Shown here: positions 47,901 to 56,779 of the stretch, piece after piece
Position numbering within the stretch: position 1 is the first letter of the stretch
Layout: each line of letters starts with the position of its first letter
Assembly: GCA_040954595.2 (NCBI GenBank)
Contig: CM082590.2
Coordinates: 6,820,001-6,884,000 of the forward strand
Direction of reading: 5' to 3'
Length of the DNA: 64,000 bases
DNA from: Balanoglossus misakiensis
Taxonomy: Eukaryota; Hemichordata
Program-made: the position numbers and the translations under genes
The notes under the pieces: generated by a model
The model's database searches: none
What the model saw: only the letters and a program-made list of their open reading frames with translations
Told to the model about the DNA's origin: nothing

Positions 47901-49813
47901 TGCCTCACTCATGCCACTGGCCCAATAAAACCCCATACCCCTTTGCTGGGAATTGTGATGTAACTAGCGTCCCCTTGAAGTCACTCACATAAACTGAACA
48001 ATGGTGATTGGGTGTGGATGATAGGCTAGTCTAGTATCTAGCCGTATTTTGTCCGCTTTGCTTCCAAAACTAACGTCTAGCTTCAACCATGCCACTGGCC
48101 CAATAAAACCCCATACCCCTTGCTGGGAATTGTGATGTAACTAGCGTCCCTCTGAAGTCACTCACATAAACTGAACAATGGTGATTGGGTGTGGATGATA
48201 GGCTAGTCTAGTATCTAGCCGTATTTTGTCCGCTTTGCTTCCAAAACTAACGTCTAGCTTCAACCATGCCACTGGCCCAATAAAACCCCATACCCCTTGC
48301 TGGGAATTGTGATGTTACTAGCGTCCCTCTGAAGTCACTCACATAAACTGTACAATGGTGATTGGGTGTGGATGATAGGCTAGTCTAGTATCTAGCCGTA
48401 TTTTGTCCGCTTTGCTTCCAAAACTACGTCTAACTTCAATCATGCCACTGGCCCAATAAAACCCCATACCCCTTGCTGGGAATTGTGATGTAACTAGCGT
48501 CCCTCTGAAGTCACTCACATAAACTGAACAATGGTGATTGGGTGTGGATGATAGGCTAGTCTAGTATCTAGCCGTATTTTGTCCGCTTTGCTTCCAAAAC
48601 TAACGTCTAGCCTCACTCATGCCACTGGCCCAATAAAACCCCATACCCCTTGCTGGGAATTGTGATGTTACTAGCATCCCTCTGAAGTCACTCACACAAA
48701 CTGTGCAATGGTGATTGGGTGTAAGGTTATAGTGAAGGCAGGGCTAATTTGTTACCCATCCTTAATTACACATAAGTATATCCTTTGTCCAATCCTTGGA
48801 AAAACAAAGTCTCTGATTGACTTCAGAGGGACGCTAGTTACATCACAACATCCTTGATTGGCTATGTGTAATTTTCCATGGAAATGTGTTTAATTTTGCA
48901 CAGAATATACTTAATGTGATATAACAAAAAGGGAGAATTTTTAGATCATGTCCATATTCAGAGTGTAAATTGAGAATATTTTTGTCTCGAAATTGACAAT
49001 GACCGATTTATAACTAATTTTTTTTTTCTTTGCCAGGTTTTTAGTGAAGCCAGCAGAGCCGCCATTGTTGATGATGCATTTAATCTTCAAAGGTAAGAGA
49101 GTCGTGAAAAGTAACTTTAATTTCATGTACAATTTTTTTCTAAATACAAACACCGCAAGTTTTATGAGCTGGTGGTTAAGTACAAATATATCTTAAAGGG
49201 AAGGGGTCGTCGCAAAGCGTGGGTGTCCCCCCTTGATGAGAATATGTCCTCCCATACCAGCACAAACCCCACTGCAGTCGCCAAGACCTACTAGGATCTT
49301 CAGTTGCTGTCATGCCCAGTCAACACTACAGTTGGCTGCTTTGTTCATTCTAAGAATTATCTAATTTCAGGGATTTGTGGATGAATTGTAATGTTTATAA
49401 ACAAACAAACGCGGCGCGACAACCCCTTCACTTTAATCAAATGATCCCTGACGCCATATTGGTGACAATCATCATTAAATTTTAGCTTCACATTGATATT
49501 CAGAGAGCGTTACATGTCGACAGCAAATACATTTTTGAGAAAAAAAACGATGGAGTCAAAGACAAATAACGTCAGTGAAGATTAAAGCTAAACATGAAAA
49601 TAAACACTTTGTGTTAATTCACTTACAGAGCTGGTCTTTTGGATACGGAGACAACTCTCAAGGTGACAATGTACCTGTCCGAGGAAGACAGCTATCTGCC
49701 CTGGAAAGCTGCATCCCGTGGTTTTGAATATCTTTGTAACAGATTGTTTTTAACAGACTATTATGGAAGGTTCGAGGTATAGTGTATCTTTCAAATAAGT
49801 TTATTACGCGTGT

Positions 49814-49844
<31 letters not shown>

Positions 49845-50003
49845 ATGTATGTATGTATGTATGTATGTATGTATGTATGTATGTATGTATGTTTGTATGT
49901 ATGTATGTATGTATGTATGTATGTATGTATGTATGTATGTATGTATGTATGTATGTATGTATGTATGTATGTGTGTGTGTGTATGTATGTATGTGTGTGT
50001 GTA

Positions 50004-50050
<47 letters not shown>

Positions 50051-53000
50051 ATGTATGTATGTATGTATGTATGTATGTGTGTTTGTATGTATGTACATAT
50101 GTATACTGTAAAACACTTTATTTTCGCAAGCAATTAATTTTCGCCAAACGCGAGAGCCAAAATAGCGTGAAAATAAAAAGTCGCGTAAATTGTTTTTGAA
50201 GATAACGATGCAGTGAATGAAATAAGAGAACGTGAAAATTAATACTCGCGAAACAGTGGCCTCGCTCGATATCGCGAAAAATTTAACTCGCGAAAATAAA
50301 CTGTTTTACAGTATATGTATGTCTGTCTGTCTGTCTGCATGTATGTATCCCGTTCATCACCAATTGAAATGTGTAGATGGTTTGTGTGTGAGAGAGGGAT
50401 AGCGTATGTGCAATAGTGTTAAACAATTTCAATCATTTCTTCTTTATTTCAGAGGTACATATTAAGACTTCTCGACGATAAGTTTACAGAGTTAGGATTT
50501 ATCTCCACTGCCAGTGAAAGTGCGCAAACGCGATATCTCAGAACTTTAATGGTTCGCATGGCGTGTGACCATGGTGACGTGACCTGTACAGATGGTGCAA
50601 TGCAGTATTTTATAACCTGGCTACAGAATGTCAATAACCAGTGAGTGGTTTAATATTTCACATTAAAATAATATATTTAATATTTTTACAGAAAAAACGC
50701 CATTTGATTTTCTGTTAAAGCAGGTAACTTGTCTCACATGCATGTTCCAACTGTAGCCACTGGTTACAGACGTTTAGTGAACAGTCAATCCTATAAGGCA
50801 GTGCTCAAACAAGATGTCTAAAAGTTGGATGGAAGTTGTGTGTGGTTGAATGTTGATTCGCTATATATCCACATGTAGAATAACATAAACAGTGTCTTGT
50901 ATCAAACATAATTAATGGAACAGGGGCAGCGAGAGAGAGACTTTGTCCCTTTAATTGAGATAATCCGACAAGTACATGAGAAAATAGAAGTGTCTAGGCT
51001 ATTACCCGTATGTCATGACATCAATCTCACGTTGGATGTGGGCTGTGGGAACGCCAGAAAATCCATCGAAAATCACCAATTTACACTGTCATAAAGGGTC
51101 TCCCAACAAGTGGTGGGATACTATCACAAATCTGGTGGGATGTTGGTTGATTATGTACACATATATTTGATATGAATATTCATGAGTAAGGGGAGGTAAT
51201 ATGACTTAATGGTGAGGATTTTAGAGGATAGGGAATATATTTGAAGTATTTTACTGTGGAAAACAAATATGTGAAATTTGGCAGCTATAGGGGCTTTAAC
51301 ACTCTCTCCTACTGTCTTATCGCATGGGTATGCAAATCGTATTATGAATACTTAATTAGCGAGGGCTTTGGTGCCAGGTTCGTTTGTCACCAGTATGGGA
51401 AATCTTTATGACAGACGGTAAATCGGTGATTTTAGATGGAATTTCTGGCGTTCCCATGGCAACATCCAATGTCAGATGGATGTCGTGACACATATATCAA
51501 TGAATGCCAACTGAGATTGTTGCATTTTTTTCCTAACGACATTTGTACCACTATTCCTCACAGAATACCAGTTGACGTCAAACCTGATGTATATGGAGTG
51601 GGCGTGGCTAACTCAGATTCGGACCAATGGCAGATACTTTGGGAAATGTTAGAAGACAACCTTCTCATCGATGACGAAGTCGCTATCAGAGAAGCTCTGA
51701 CCAAATCAAGAGAACCATGGGTATTAAATAGGTGAGATAGTCATGATGTTTTTAGTCATTTTTGTTTTGTGTTTCTGCTGCAGTTTTAAAGTCCTGAAAC
51801 GTATTGAAATGTCCAGTATTTAGCTGATCAACGCAACATATATTTGTATAGTCAGCATTGGTATTGTTGCAGAATTTGAATTCAAGTCCGGACTAGAATT
51901 CATTTGTCAACAATAACAGTGGCCATTAAACACAAACAGGCTGTGTTGACAAGTGGAGTACATGTACTGGGTATATTAGCATGCTCTTTGGAGTATGAAC
52001 AAGAAATTGCATTTGGTACACAGAACCAAAGTCTCTCTGTTGCTATGTTTTTTCCATTAATTATGTTTGATACAAGACACTGTTTATGTTATTCTACATT
52101 TGGATATAAAGTGAATCAACGTTCGACCACACACAACTTCCATCCCGTTTGTAGGATATGAGAGTAAAAACTCGCCCAAAATGAATAAATGATAGAGAAC
52201 GATTATTCATTTTTGGCGAGTTTTTACTTTCATATCCTACAAACGGGAACAAAGTTGTGCGTTGTTGAATGTGGATTCACTATATATCCACATGTAGAAT
52301 AACAGAAATGGTGTCTTGTATCAAACATAATTAATGAAAAAAGGGCAGCGAGAGAGCGACTTTGTCCTTTTAAGGGTGACTTTATAACTATAACAAGAAA
52401 TACTATTTTGTGCTGTTTTTTTACAGATATATGACGTGGTCTCTGAATGCATCCATCGTACCAGCTGGGGAAGATATGTATGTCATCATGAGAGTAAGCA
52501 AGACACCAACAGGCCATGCACTTGCCATTGATTTCATCATTGACCACTTCGACCAACTCCTGCAAATGTAAGTGTACAACATCTGTATTCCTTCACATAA
52601 ATAGTGCCTTGTTCAGAGAGTAAGATTCAGATGGTGTAGACATGTGTGTATAATATAGAAATAATGGACGACACCCTGGCCATTAACGTTTGTTTGTGGG
52701 CAAGGGTGAGGGGAAAGCCAAAAATTCATGGGCGAGGCTTTCAAGCCCATGAATTTTTGGCTTTCCTCGGTCAGGGCGGAGTCGGTTATTTCCATTATAT
52801 TACCAACGAACTCAAGAAAACCGTCAAAATTTACAAAAATGTCCCACTAGGGGCCCCGGAACTTGTGTTATGCAAAATGTTGTATTCACTGAACTGTTTG
52901 CTAATATTACTATTCAGATTTACGGGCATGTAAACAAACCATTACTGAGTATTTGTGGTCAGGGACGTCGTTTATCTCGACCAATTAAAATGTGACGCAC

Positions 53001-54523
53001 AGGCCATGGTAATAGAATAAAGTACATGTGATTATTCCTGGTAGAAACAATACAAGTCATTTAAGCGATCATTTAACTATTTTATTCGATCGATGAGTTG
53101 ATTGGTTAAAAGATCAATTGACTCGTCAGTCATTCAGTTAGTCAGCTAGTCAGTCAGTTAACGAGCCAGCCAGTCAGTTAGTCAGTCATACCAGGTTCAC
53201 ACAGCGTAAAATTTGAGACACTATTCGCCTATGCTAAACACAGAGCATTAATCCTTTGAGTCGCCTTGTGTCCACACACACAAAGCTTATGTATAGGCGC
53301 TGAGGCTCGGTTACATAGACAATGTGTTGCAGATGTGTTAATCCTTACACTGGCTCAGGTCTGGCTGGCAAAGCCGTCTCAAATCTGAGACGTTTCAAGA
53401 CCACTTACGCCGTCCACACATAAGAATTTATGCCAGTATTTCATCTGAGATGTTTCAGAACCGTCTTAATGGTGCCTGTGTGACCCCATATCAGACAGAC
53501 AGACAGACAAGCATATACTGTAAAACACTTTATTTTCGCGAGTTAAATTTTTCGCGATATCGAGAGAGGCCACTGTTTCGCGAGTATTAATTTTCGCGTT
53601 CTCTTATTTCATTCACTGCAACGTTATCTTCAAAAACAATTTACGTGACTTTTTATTTTCACGCTATTTTGGCTCTCGCGTATTTGGCGAAAATTAATTG
53701 CTCGCGAAAATAAAGTGTTTGACAGTAGTTTTGTTTTCTGCTGTCATTCACGTGGTAGTTGGTGTGATTTTGCTTTTAACATTTCCCTTTTTGTAACTTT
53801 CAGAGCTGTCGACAACATTGCAATTTTTCAAGGCGCTATGCAGTCTGCAAAAACTGTGAACCGGAAATCACAATTAAGACAGGTATGGCGCATAGCAACA
53901 CAGACATTTGTTATCGTGTGGTACCGCCATTTTGTTTTTAGGTGAACCTAAATTGTGTTGGTAACTCGGTGAGTCAAAATGTAGTATGTTAGTAAAACTT
54001 TTCCTCATATTATCCTCAAGACAACTTGATGTTGTATTATGACATTTTAGCATCACCATAATTTTGGTGTTATATGGATTTCTGAGTAAATTGGTCAAGT
54101 CCATGTACATGTAATAAAGTGTCTGTGGCCAATGGGGAGAACATGGGTATTTATATAGCAGAAACAAATTGTGGAATTTTTGTTATTAAAGGTATACGGT
54201 CACCTCTGCAAGTTCAGCTATAGTTACCATGGCATATTGAGATCTGGCCAATGACAGATTTTTAAGGGTGCCCTTTTTTCATTAATTATGTTTGATACAA
54301 GACACCATTTATGTTATTCTACATGTGGATATATAGTCAATCAACATTCAACTACCTTTCTTATTTTCAGTTCGAGTCACTAAGAAGTAAGCTGCCCTCT
54401 CACGGTGGTATCAAGAAAACCTTTGATGACGCTGTCCAAACTATGAAAAGGAATATTGATTGGTTGGAAAAATACCAAAATCATGTTTTGCGATTTTTGG
54501 ATGAAAATGTCCCGAATGTGTAA
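31512..54523 (+). CDS. membrane-anchored M1 zinc aminopeptidase (aminopeptidase N-like), complete, 17 exons
   Basis: Exons: 31512-32407, 37875-38154, 38589-38712, 39975-40129, 40820-40933, 41850-42053, 43556-43621, 44511-44689, 45012-45091, 45909-46042, 49037-49092, 49629-49776, 50453-50640, 51564-51731, 52427-52567, 53804-53882, 54371-54523. They sum to 3165 nt, 1054 residues plus TAA; all introns are GT-AG in matching phase. Residues 1-122 form a Ser/Pro/Arg-rich cytosolic tail; 123-145 is a signal-anchor helix, so this is a type II ectoenzyme that removes N-terminal residues from extracellular peptides. The M1 N-terminal domain follows (from about 175; [20 protein letters not shown] in exon 2), then AAVENWG (444-450), HEIAH with zinc ligands H480 and H484, E481 as the general base, the third ligand E503 in [10 protein letters not shown], and the transition-state Tyr near Y567. 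An ERAP1_C-like domain runs from about 715 to the end. The ATG lies in a good context (GCCGCCATCATGT). The specific subfamily (APN, ENPEP, TRHDE-like) was not resolved. Confidence -1.
32475..32810. repeat. inverted-repeat element, second copy of the 26695 family
   Basis: 32475-32610 folds on itself: TCTCACACTCCCAAGGACC pairs with CCTTGGTGTGTGAGA, and TGTCCCATA with TGTGGGACA, around a GCCTACGGC centre. Confidence -1.
33491..33888. repeat. family B copy with an extra tandem arm
   Basis: Left terminus missing; at 33759 the GTCCTGGGAGGTGTGTGTGG junction joins a second right arm ending at 33888. Confidence -1.
34597..34809. mobile_element. family A MITE
   Basis: TACAGTAAAACACTTTATTT to AATGAAGTGTTTTACAGTA. 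Confidence -1.
35243..35384. repeat. 142-bp foldback with ~55-bp arms
   Basis: GCAATAAAACACCCCCAGCC pairs with GGCTGGGGGTGTTTTATTGC; the arms continue through GGTATACCAC and GACCAGTTCA to a small centre. Four mismatches or fewer were noticed. Confidence -1.
35444..36597. mobile_element. ~1.15-kb non-autonomous TIR transposon
   Basis: TTAAAGTGGAACG at the left and CGTTCCACTTTAA at the right are inverted, and a second inner pair (TTCACTTTCACTTCC / GTGAAAGTGAATGAA) supports it. The longest internal frames (124, 109 and 102 codons) show no transposase motif. Confidence -1.
37080..37330. repeat. two direct units related to the 23799-24450 array
   Basis: Both units carry GTTAGTGG(C/T)CACCTCTA, TAGTGGCCACTTTTATACAG and TCCCTGTGCAAT. 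Confidence -1.
37508..37637. repeat. foldback with poly-G / poly-C inner arms
   Basis: GGCTGCATTCACAAACACCT pairs with AGGTGTTTGTGAATGCAGCC; arms continue CTGGAGGGGGG / CCCCCCTCCAG. Confidence -1.
38330..38588. repeat. ATTC/TTCA tetranucleotide repeat touching an acceptor
   Basis: Degenerate then pure (ATTC)n; the last unit is followed by ACAG, the acceptor of exon 38589-38712. Confidence -1.
38841..39053. mobile_element. family A MITE
   Basis: TACTGTAAAACACTTTATTT to AATAAAGTGTTTTACAGTA; near consensus. Confidence -1.
39975..40129 (+). CDS. M1 aminopeptidase exon 4: exopeptidase motif and HEXXH
   Basis: This exon carries the substrate N-terminus recognition motif as AAVENWG, where most M1 enzymes have GAMENWG, and ends with HEIAHS exactly at the donor. 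The zinc site is therefore split across an intron, with the third ligand in the next exon. E447 of the motif, which binds the substrate amino group in the family, is kept. The upstream acceptor is preceded by a TGTC-rich pyrimidine run. Confidence -1.
40177..40362. repeat. family D MITE, inverted copy
   Basis: Starts GAAGGTATACGGTCACCT 47 bp after exon 4 of the aminopeptidase and ends GTGACTGTATGCCTTTAA. Confidence -1.
40820..40933 (+). CDS. M1 aminopeptidase exon 5: third zinc ligand
   Basis: Phase 0 exon starting [21 protein letters not shown]503 follows the last H of HEIAH by 18 intervening residues, the spacing required in M1 enzymes. The residue before it is Lys (WLKEGFA) where many family members have Asn. 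Confidence -1.
41208..41845. repeat. GATG/GTGGT microsatellite block with internal duplication
   Basis: Pure (GATG/ATG)n runs and GTGGTGGT runs; the segment around 41310-41480 is repeated at 41530-41720 with changes. It ends about 25 bp before exon 41850-42053. Confidence -1.
42550..43252. repeat. two direct ~170-bp repeats
   Basis: 42550-42716 and 43076-43252 share AAAATCTAATGTAGAGAT, TTCCGCCGTCCTGGGAT, CCAACCATC and GTTGCAACATTC. Confidence -1.
43330..43510. repeat. family D MITE, strongly diverged
   Basis: Recognised from ACACATGCCCACGGATGG, TTTTCGCGTGACCACC and CTGATTGGCTAAATCTCAA; the right end is CTGTCTTTAA. Confidence -1.
43650..44475. repeat. family B MITE with 119-bp tandem amplification of one arm
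   Basis: After a partial central region the right arm is repeated six times; GTCCTGGGAGGTGTG junctions lie at 43874, 43993, 44112, 44231 and 44350, exactly 119 bp apart. The array ends 35 bp before exon 44511-44689. The 70-codon minus-strand ORFs here are products of the unit. Confidence -1.
44777..44925. repeat. (CATA)n microsatellite
   Basis: Nearly pure, with one CACACACA interruption; both strands appear open but it is not coding. Confidence -1.
45207..45752. repeat. family B MITE with three tandem right arms
   Basis: Left arm and centre intact from 45207; junctions at 45506 and 45625 (119 bp apart). Arms here are nearly identical to one another. Confidence -1.
46055..48720. repeat. 177-bp tandem array (about 13 copies), first copy split by a MITE
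   Basis: CCACTGGCCCAATAAAACCC recurs every 176-177 bp from about 46499 (46676, 46853, 47030 and on) to 48625. A fragment of the unit (CTAGCCGTATTTTGTC) lies at 46073, before the MITE at 46104. The array fills most of aminopeptidase intron 10. Confidence -1.
46104..46315. mobile_element. family A MITE inserted in the 177-bp repeat
   Basis: TACTGTAAAACACTTCATTT to AATAAAGTGTTTTACAGTG; it directly follows TTTGCTTCCAAAAC of a repeat unit. Confidence -1.
48815..48870. repeat. inverted fragment of the 177-bp unit
   Basis: CTTCAGAGGGACGCTAGTTA and ACATCACAA are the reverse complement of the unit segment TTGTGATGTAACTAGCGTCC, which ends in TCTGAAG. Confidence -1.
49193..49436. mobile_element. ~245-bp TIR element
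   Basis: TTAAAGGGAAGGGGTCGTCGC and GCGCGACAACCCCTTCACTTTAA are inverted ends with TTAA tips. Confidence -1.
49815..50100. repeat. (GTAT)n/(GT)n microsatellite
   Basis: Produces overlapping open frames above 100 codons on both strands (Tyr-Val-Cys-Met and His-Thr-Tyr-Ile repeats), which are artefacts. A family A MITE follows at 50104. Confidence -1.
50104..50313. mobile_element. family A MITE inserted in microsatellite DNA
   Basis: TACTGTAAAACACTTTATTT to AATAAACTGTTTTACAGTA, with GTAT repeat sequence on both sides. Confidence -1.
50824..50954. repeat. family B MITE, single right arm
   Basis: Begins TTGGATGGAAGTTGTGTGTGG and ends GACTTTGTCCCTTTAA. Confidence -1.
51009..51494. mobile_element. 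~490-bp foldback element with ~85-bp arms
   Basis: Left arm blocks CACGTTGGATGTGGGC, GGGAACGCCAGAAA, CGAAAATCACC and CTGTCATAA are matched in reverse on the right by TTATGACAG, GGTGATTTTAG, TTTCTGGCGTTCCC and AACATCCAATGTC. It ends 70 bp before exon 51564-51731. Confidence -1.
52026..52373. repeat. family B foldback MITE
   Basis: Near-complete; ends 54 bp before exon 52427-52567. Confidence -1.
52708..52768. repeat. short near-perfect hairpin
   Basis: AAAGCCAAAAATTCATGGGC and GCCCATGAATTTTTGGCTTT, flanked by GAGGGG / CCTC, around an 11-nt loop, inside an aminopeptidase intron. Confidence -1.
53090..53500. repeat. CAGT-rich simple repeat and a small inverted-end element
   Basis: 53100-53190 is degenerate (CAGT)n. 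53192-53487 has GGTTCACACAG and CTGTGTGACCC as inverted ends. Confidence -1.
53516..53727. mobile_element. family A MITE
   Basis: TACTGTAAAACACTTTATTT to AATAAAGTGTTTGACAGTA; 77 bp before exon 53804-53882. Confidence -1.
54186..54352. repeat. family D fragment joined to family B fragment next to the last exon
   Basis: TTAAAGGTATACGGTCACC starts a family D piece that switches near 54268 to family B sequence (ATTATGTTTGATACAAGACA); the latter ends 18 bp before the acceptor of exon 54371-54523. Confidence -1.
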
Positions 54524-55550
54524 GTTTAGACAAAGACAGACAGAGATGTATATAGATTGCTAAATGACCAGTTGGTTAGTTTTATATATATATATGTTAT
54601 ATTCAGAAAGAATGAATCGTTTTTAGTGGAAACTATTTTTAATATTTTAACCACAGCTGAGGTCAAAATTATGTTGGAAAATTGAAAAAAATAAGGCAGT
54701 GATTTTTCGCCAGATTTTCAGAAGACCACAGGATCAAATTCTCCAAATGAAATGAAAATACAATTCTGATTGATAGTTCTTTACTATCAATCACGTGATC
54801 TGGCCATGTGACCCACGACGTTGTCATTTCCAGATGACGGGCAAGCAATATTTCGGCATCCAGTAAAAGTTTTTCCGAGTATGTTTTTAATTTAGAACCG
54901 CCAAAGACGTAACATGTATCCGGTATGGTGCCTCATCAGCCCCATTGCGTTTCGTCTGCACAGTCTTTGTCTGCACCACGTTGTTGAAGTTGCCCGTCAT
55001 CTGGAAATTTGAATGCCAACATAACTGCCGCCTGAGTGCGTCTGACGTCATTTGATATCAAAGAATGCATATAAAGCGTGTTTGGTAGTGAATCTGAAAA
55101 CCATTCACTTGTATTGAAAACATTAACCAGTAGAACACGGTGACCCCCAATGTTTATTCTCAATTTTAAGAGAGATTATTGTAAAATTGCCTTGAGCAAA
55201 ATACGAGAGAAACTTTAAGACTTTTGAGGCGCATATTACCTGTAAGCCAAAACAGTACTTGTTTTACTTCTGTAAATGTTATTTTTAAGCTTTTTCCAAA
55301 ATAATGTTAGGTGCGTGTACTTTATAATTCAGTAGATACCAGATGTACAGAACATAAAGTATTTGTCATGTAAATCAAAAATTTTAGAACATCATGATCA
55401 AATGTGATAATTTACAGAGATGTTTTAGATACGTACATAATCAACATTTTTTACACAAATACCGGATAACTTTTTAAGTTTTTTTCTCTTGAAGGATTTA
55501 CAGACAAAAATGTATCTTAAAATGGATATTCCTAGAGTCTGTACCTTACA
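54524..55550. other. 3' flank of the aminopeptidase gene
   Basis: Contains an inverted pair TTTCCAGATGACGGGCAA (54829) and TTGCCCGTCATCTGGAAAT (54989), and a reverse copy of the 9480-9820 element at 55150-55240. No gene was seen. Confidence -1.
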
Positions 55551-55792
55551 TTAAAGGGACAAAGTCTCTCTCTCACTGTCCTTTTTCCATTATGTTTGAT
55601 ACAAGATACAGTTTATGTTATTCTACATGTGGATATATAGTGAATGAACGTTCAACCACACACAACTTCCATCCCACTTGTAGACATGAGAGTGAAAAAC
55701 TCGCCAAAATGAATAATCGGTCTCTACCATTTATTCATTTTGGCGAGATTTTTACTCTCGTATCCTACAAACGGGATGGAAGTTGTGTGTGT
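55551..55792. repeat. family B MITE, right terminus missing
   Basis: TTAAAGGGACAAAGTCTC start; stops within the right arm at GGAAGTTGTGTGTGT. Confidence -1.
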
Positions 55793-56498
55793 ATATTGGT
55801 TACAGGCCTTGGTCATACATGTCCTGACTGTAGGGGCGCTTTACAGCTAATATTTAACATACATGACCACAGGAACAACTATTCTTTTCATTGTACTAAT
55901 ACCGCAGTTTGTTTAGTGATTTAAAAGATTTTTTTCTTTAAAATAAGTTCGTTTTATTTCATTCTGAACACTTCTCGACAACGACAAGCAGAAAAAAAAA
56001 TACAAGCACAGACAAACTTCTGTCAAGGATGTCTCTTGTTTAAAAATTATTTCAGTATTTGAGTCTTGAAGACATAATCAACGGCATTTATGGATTTGAA
56101 GGAAATTATCGTCCGCACCATCATTTTCACAGAAACTGTTGAATTGGAAACTTATTGCAACGATCAAAAATCATTTTCATAATGTAGGGTTTCTTTGTTT
56201 TTCCCCTGAATAAACACGATGTCTGGATTACTATGGCAACCAGAGAAGCTCAGAGAACGAAATATACAAGTTACACCTTCATGTTTAATAACTTTCTCTT
56301 TCATTTTATTTTTTTATTTTACTTGCTTTCATCTTTGATTTTTAATTTTATTTTGATTTCAACTTATTGAATCTGTTTATCAATTTAACTTCAGCTACAG
56401 TTCAGTTCTTTTTTCATTTCGGTTTGAAATCAGAAATTCCTTAAGCCATGTTAAGCGTAAGTTTTCAGAATTGACTTAGAAACACAAGTGTTGACGTC
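55793..56498. other. AT-rich intergenic DNA
   Basis: AATAAA at 56209-56214 is a candidate poly(A) signal for the aminopeptidase gene, 1.7 kb past the stop. Nothing else could be supported. Confidence -1.
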
Positions 56499-56594
56499 AG
56501 TCTGGTCCCCTGCCCCATTCCCACCGCTGGCTGCGCTACGCTTTTCCTTTAGCGTAGCGCAGCCAGCGGTGGGATTGGGGCAGGGGACCAGACT
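56499..56594. repeat. 96-bp near-perfect hairpin
   Basis: AGTCTGGTCCCCTGCCCCAT pairs with a complement ending GACCAGACT; the arms (about 42 nt) continue CCACCGCTGGCTGCGCTACG / CGTAGCGCAGCCAGCGGTGG around a short CTTTTCCTTTAG loop. It lies about 150 bp upstream of the possible first exon near 56740. Confidence -1.
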
Positions 56595-56779
56595 CGTGGT
56601 GAGGTTTCAAGCTCCGTTGTTTACTATTTGAATATTAGAAGCTCTCTGATTGGTTGAAAAAAAACTGAACAGGTGTCAATTCGGAGCATGCGTGTTTCCA
56701 GAACTTTCCGGGAACTTTGGTAAGACGGGCGCATGCATGGCTTTGTCGGAGAAATGGCGTCGGTCGTTCACTGCCTTTA

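Noticed and set aside
49658-50199. Overlapping ORFs above 100 codons on both strands
   Set aside because: (GTAT)n and (GT)n microsatellite translated in several frames.
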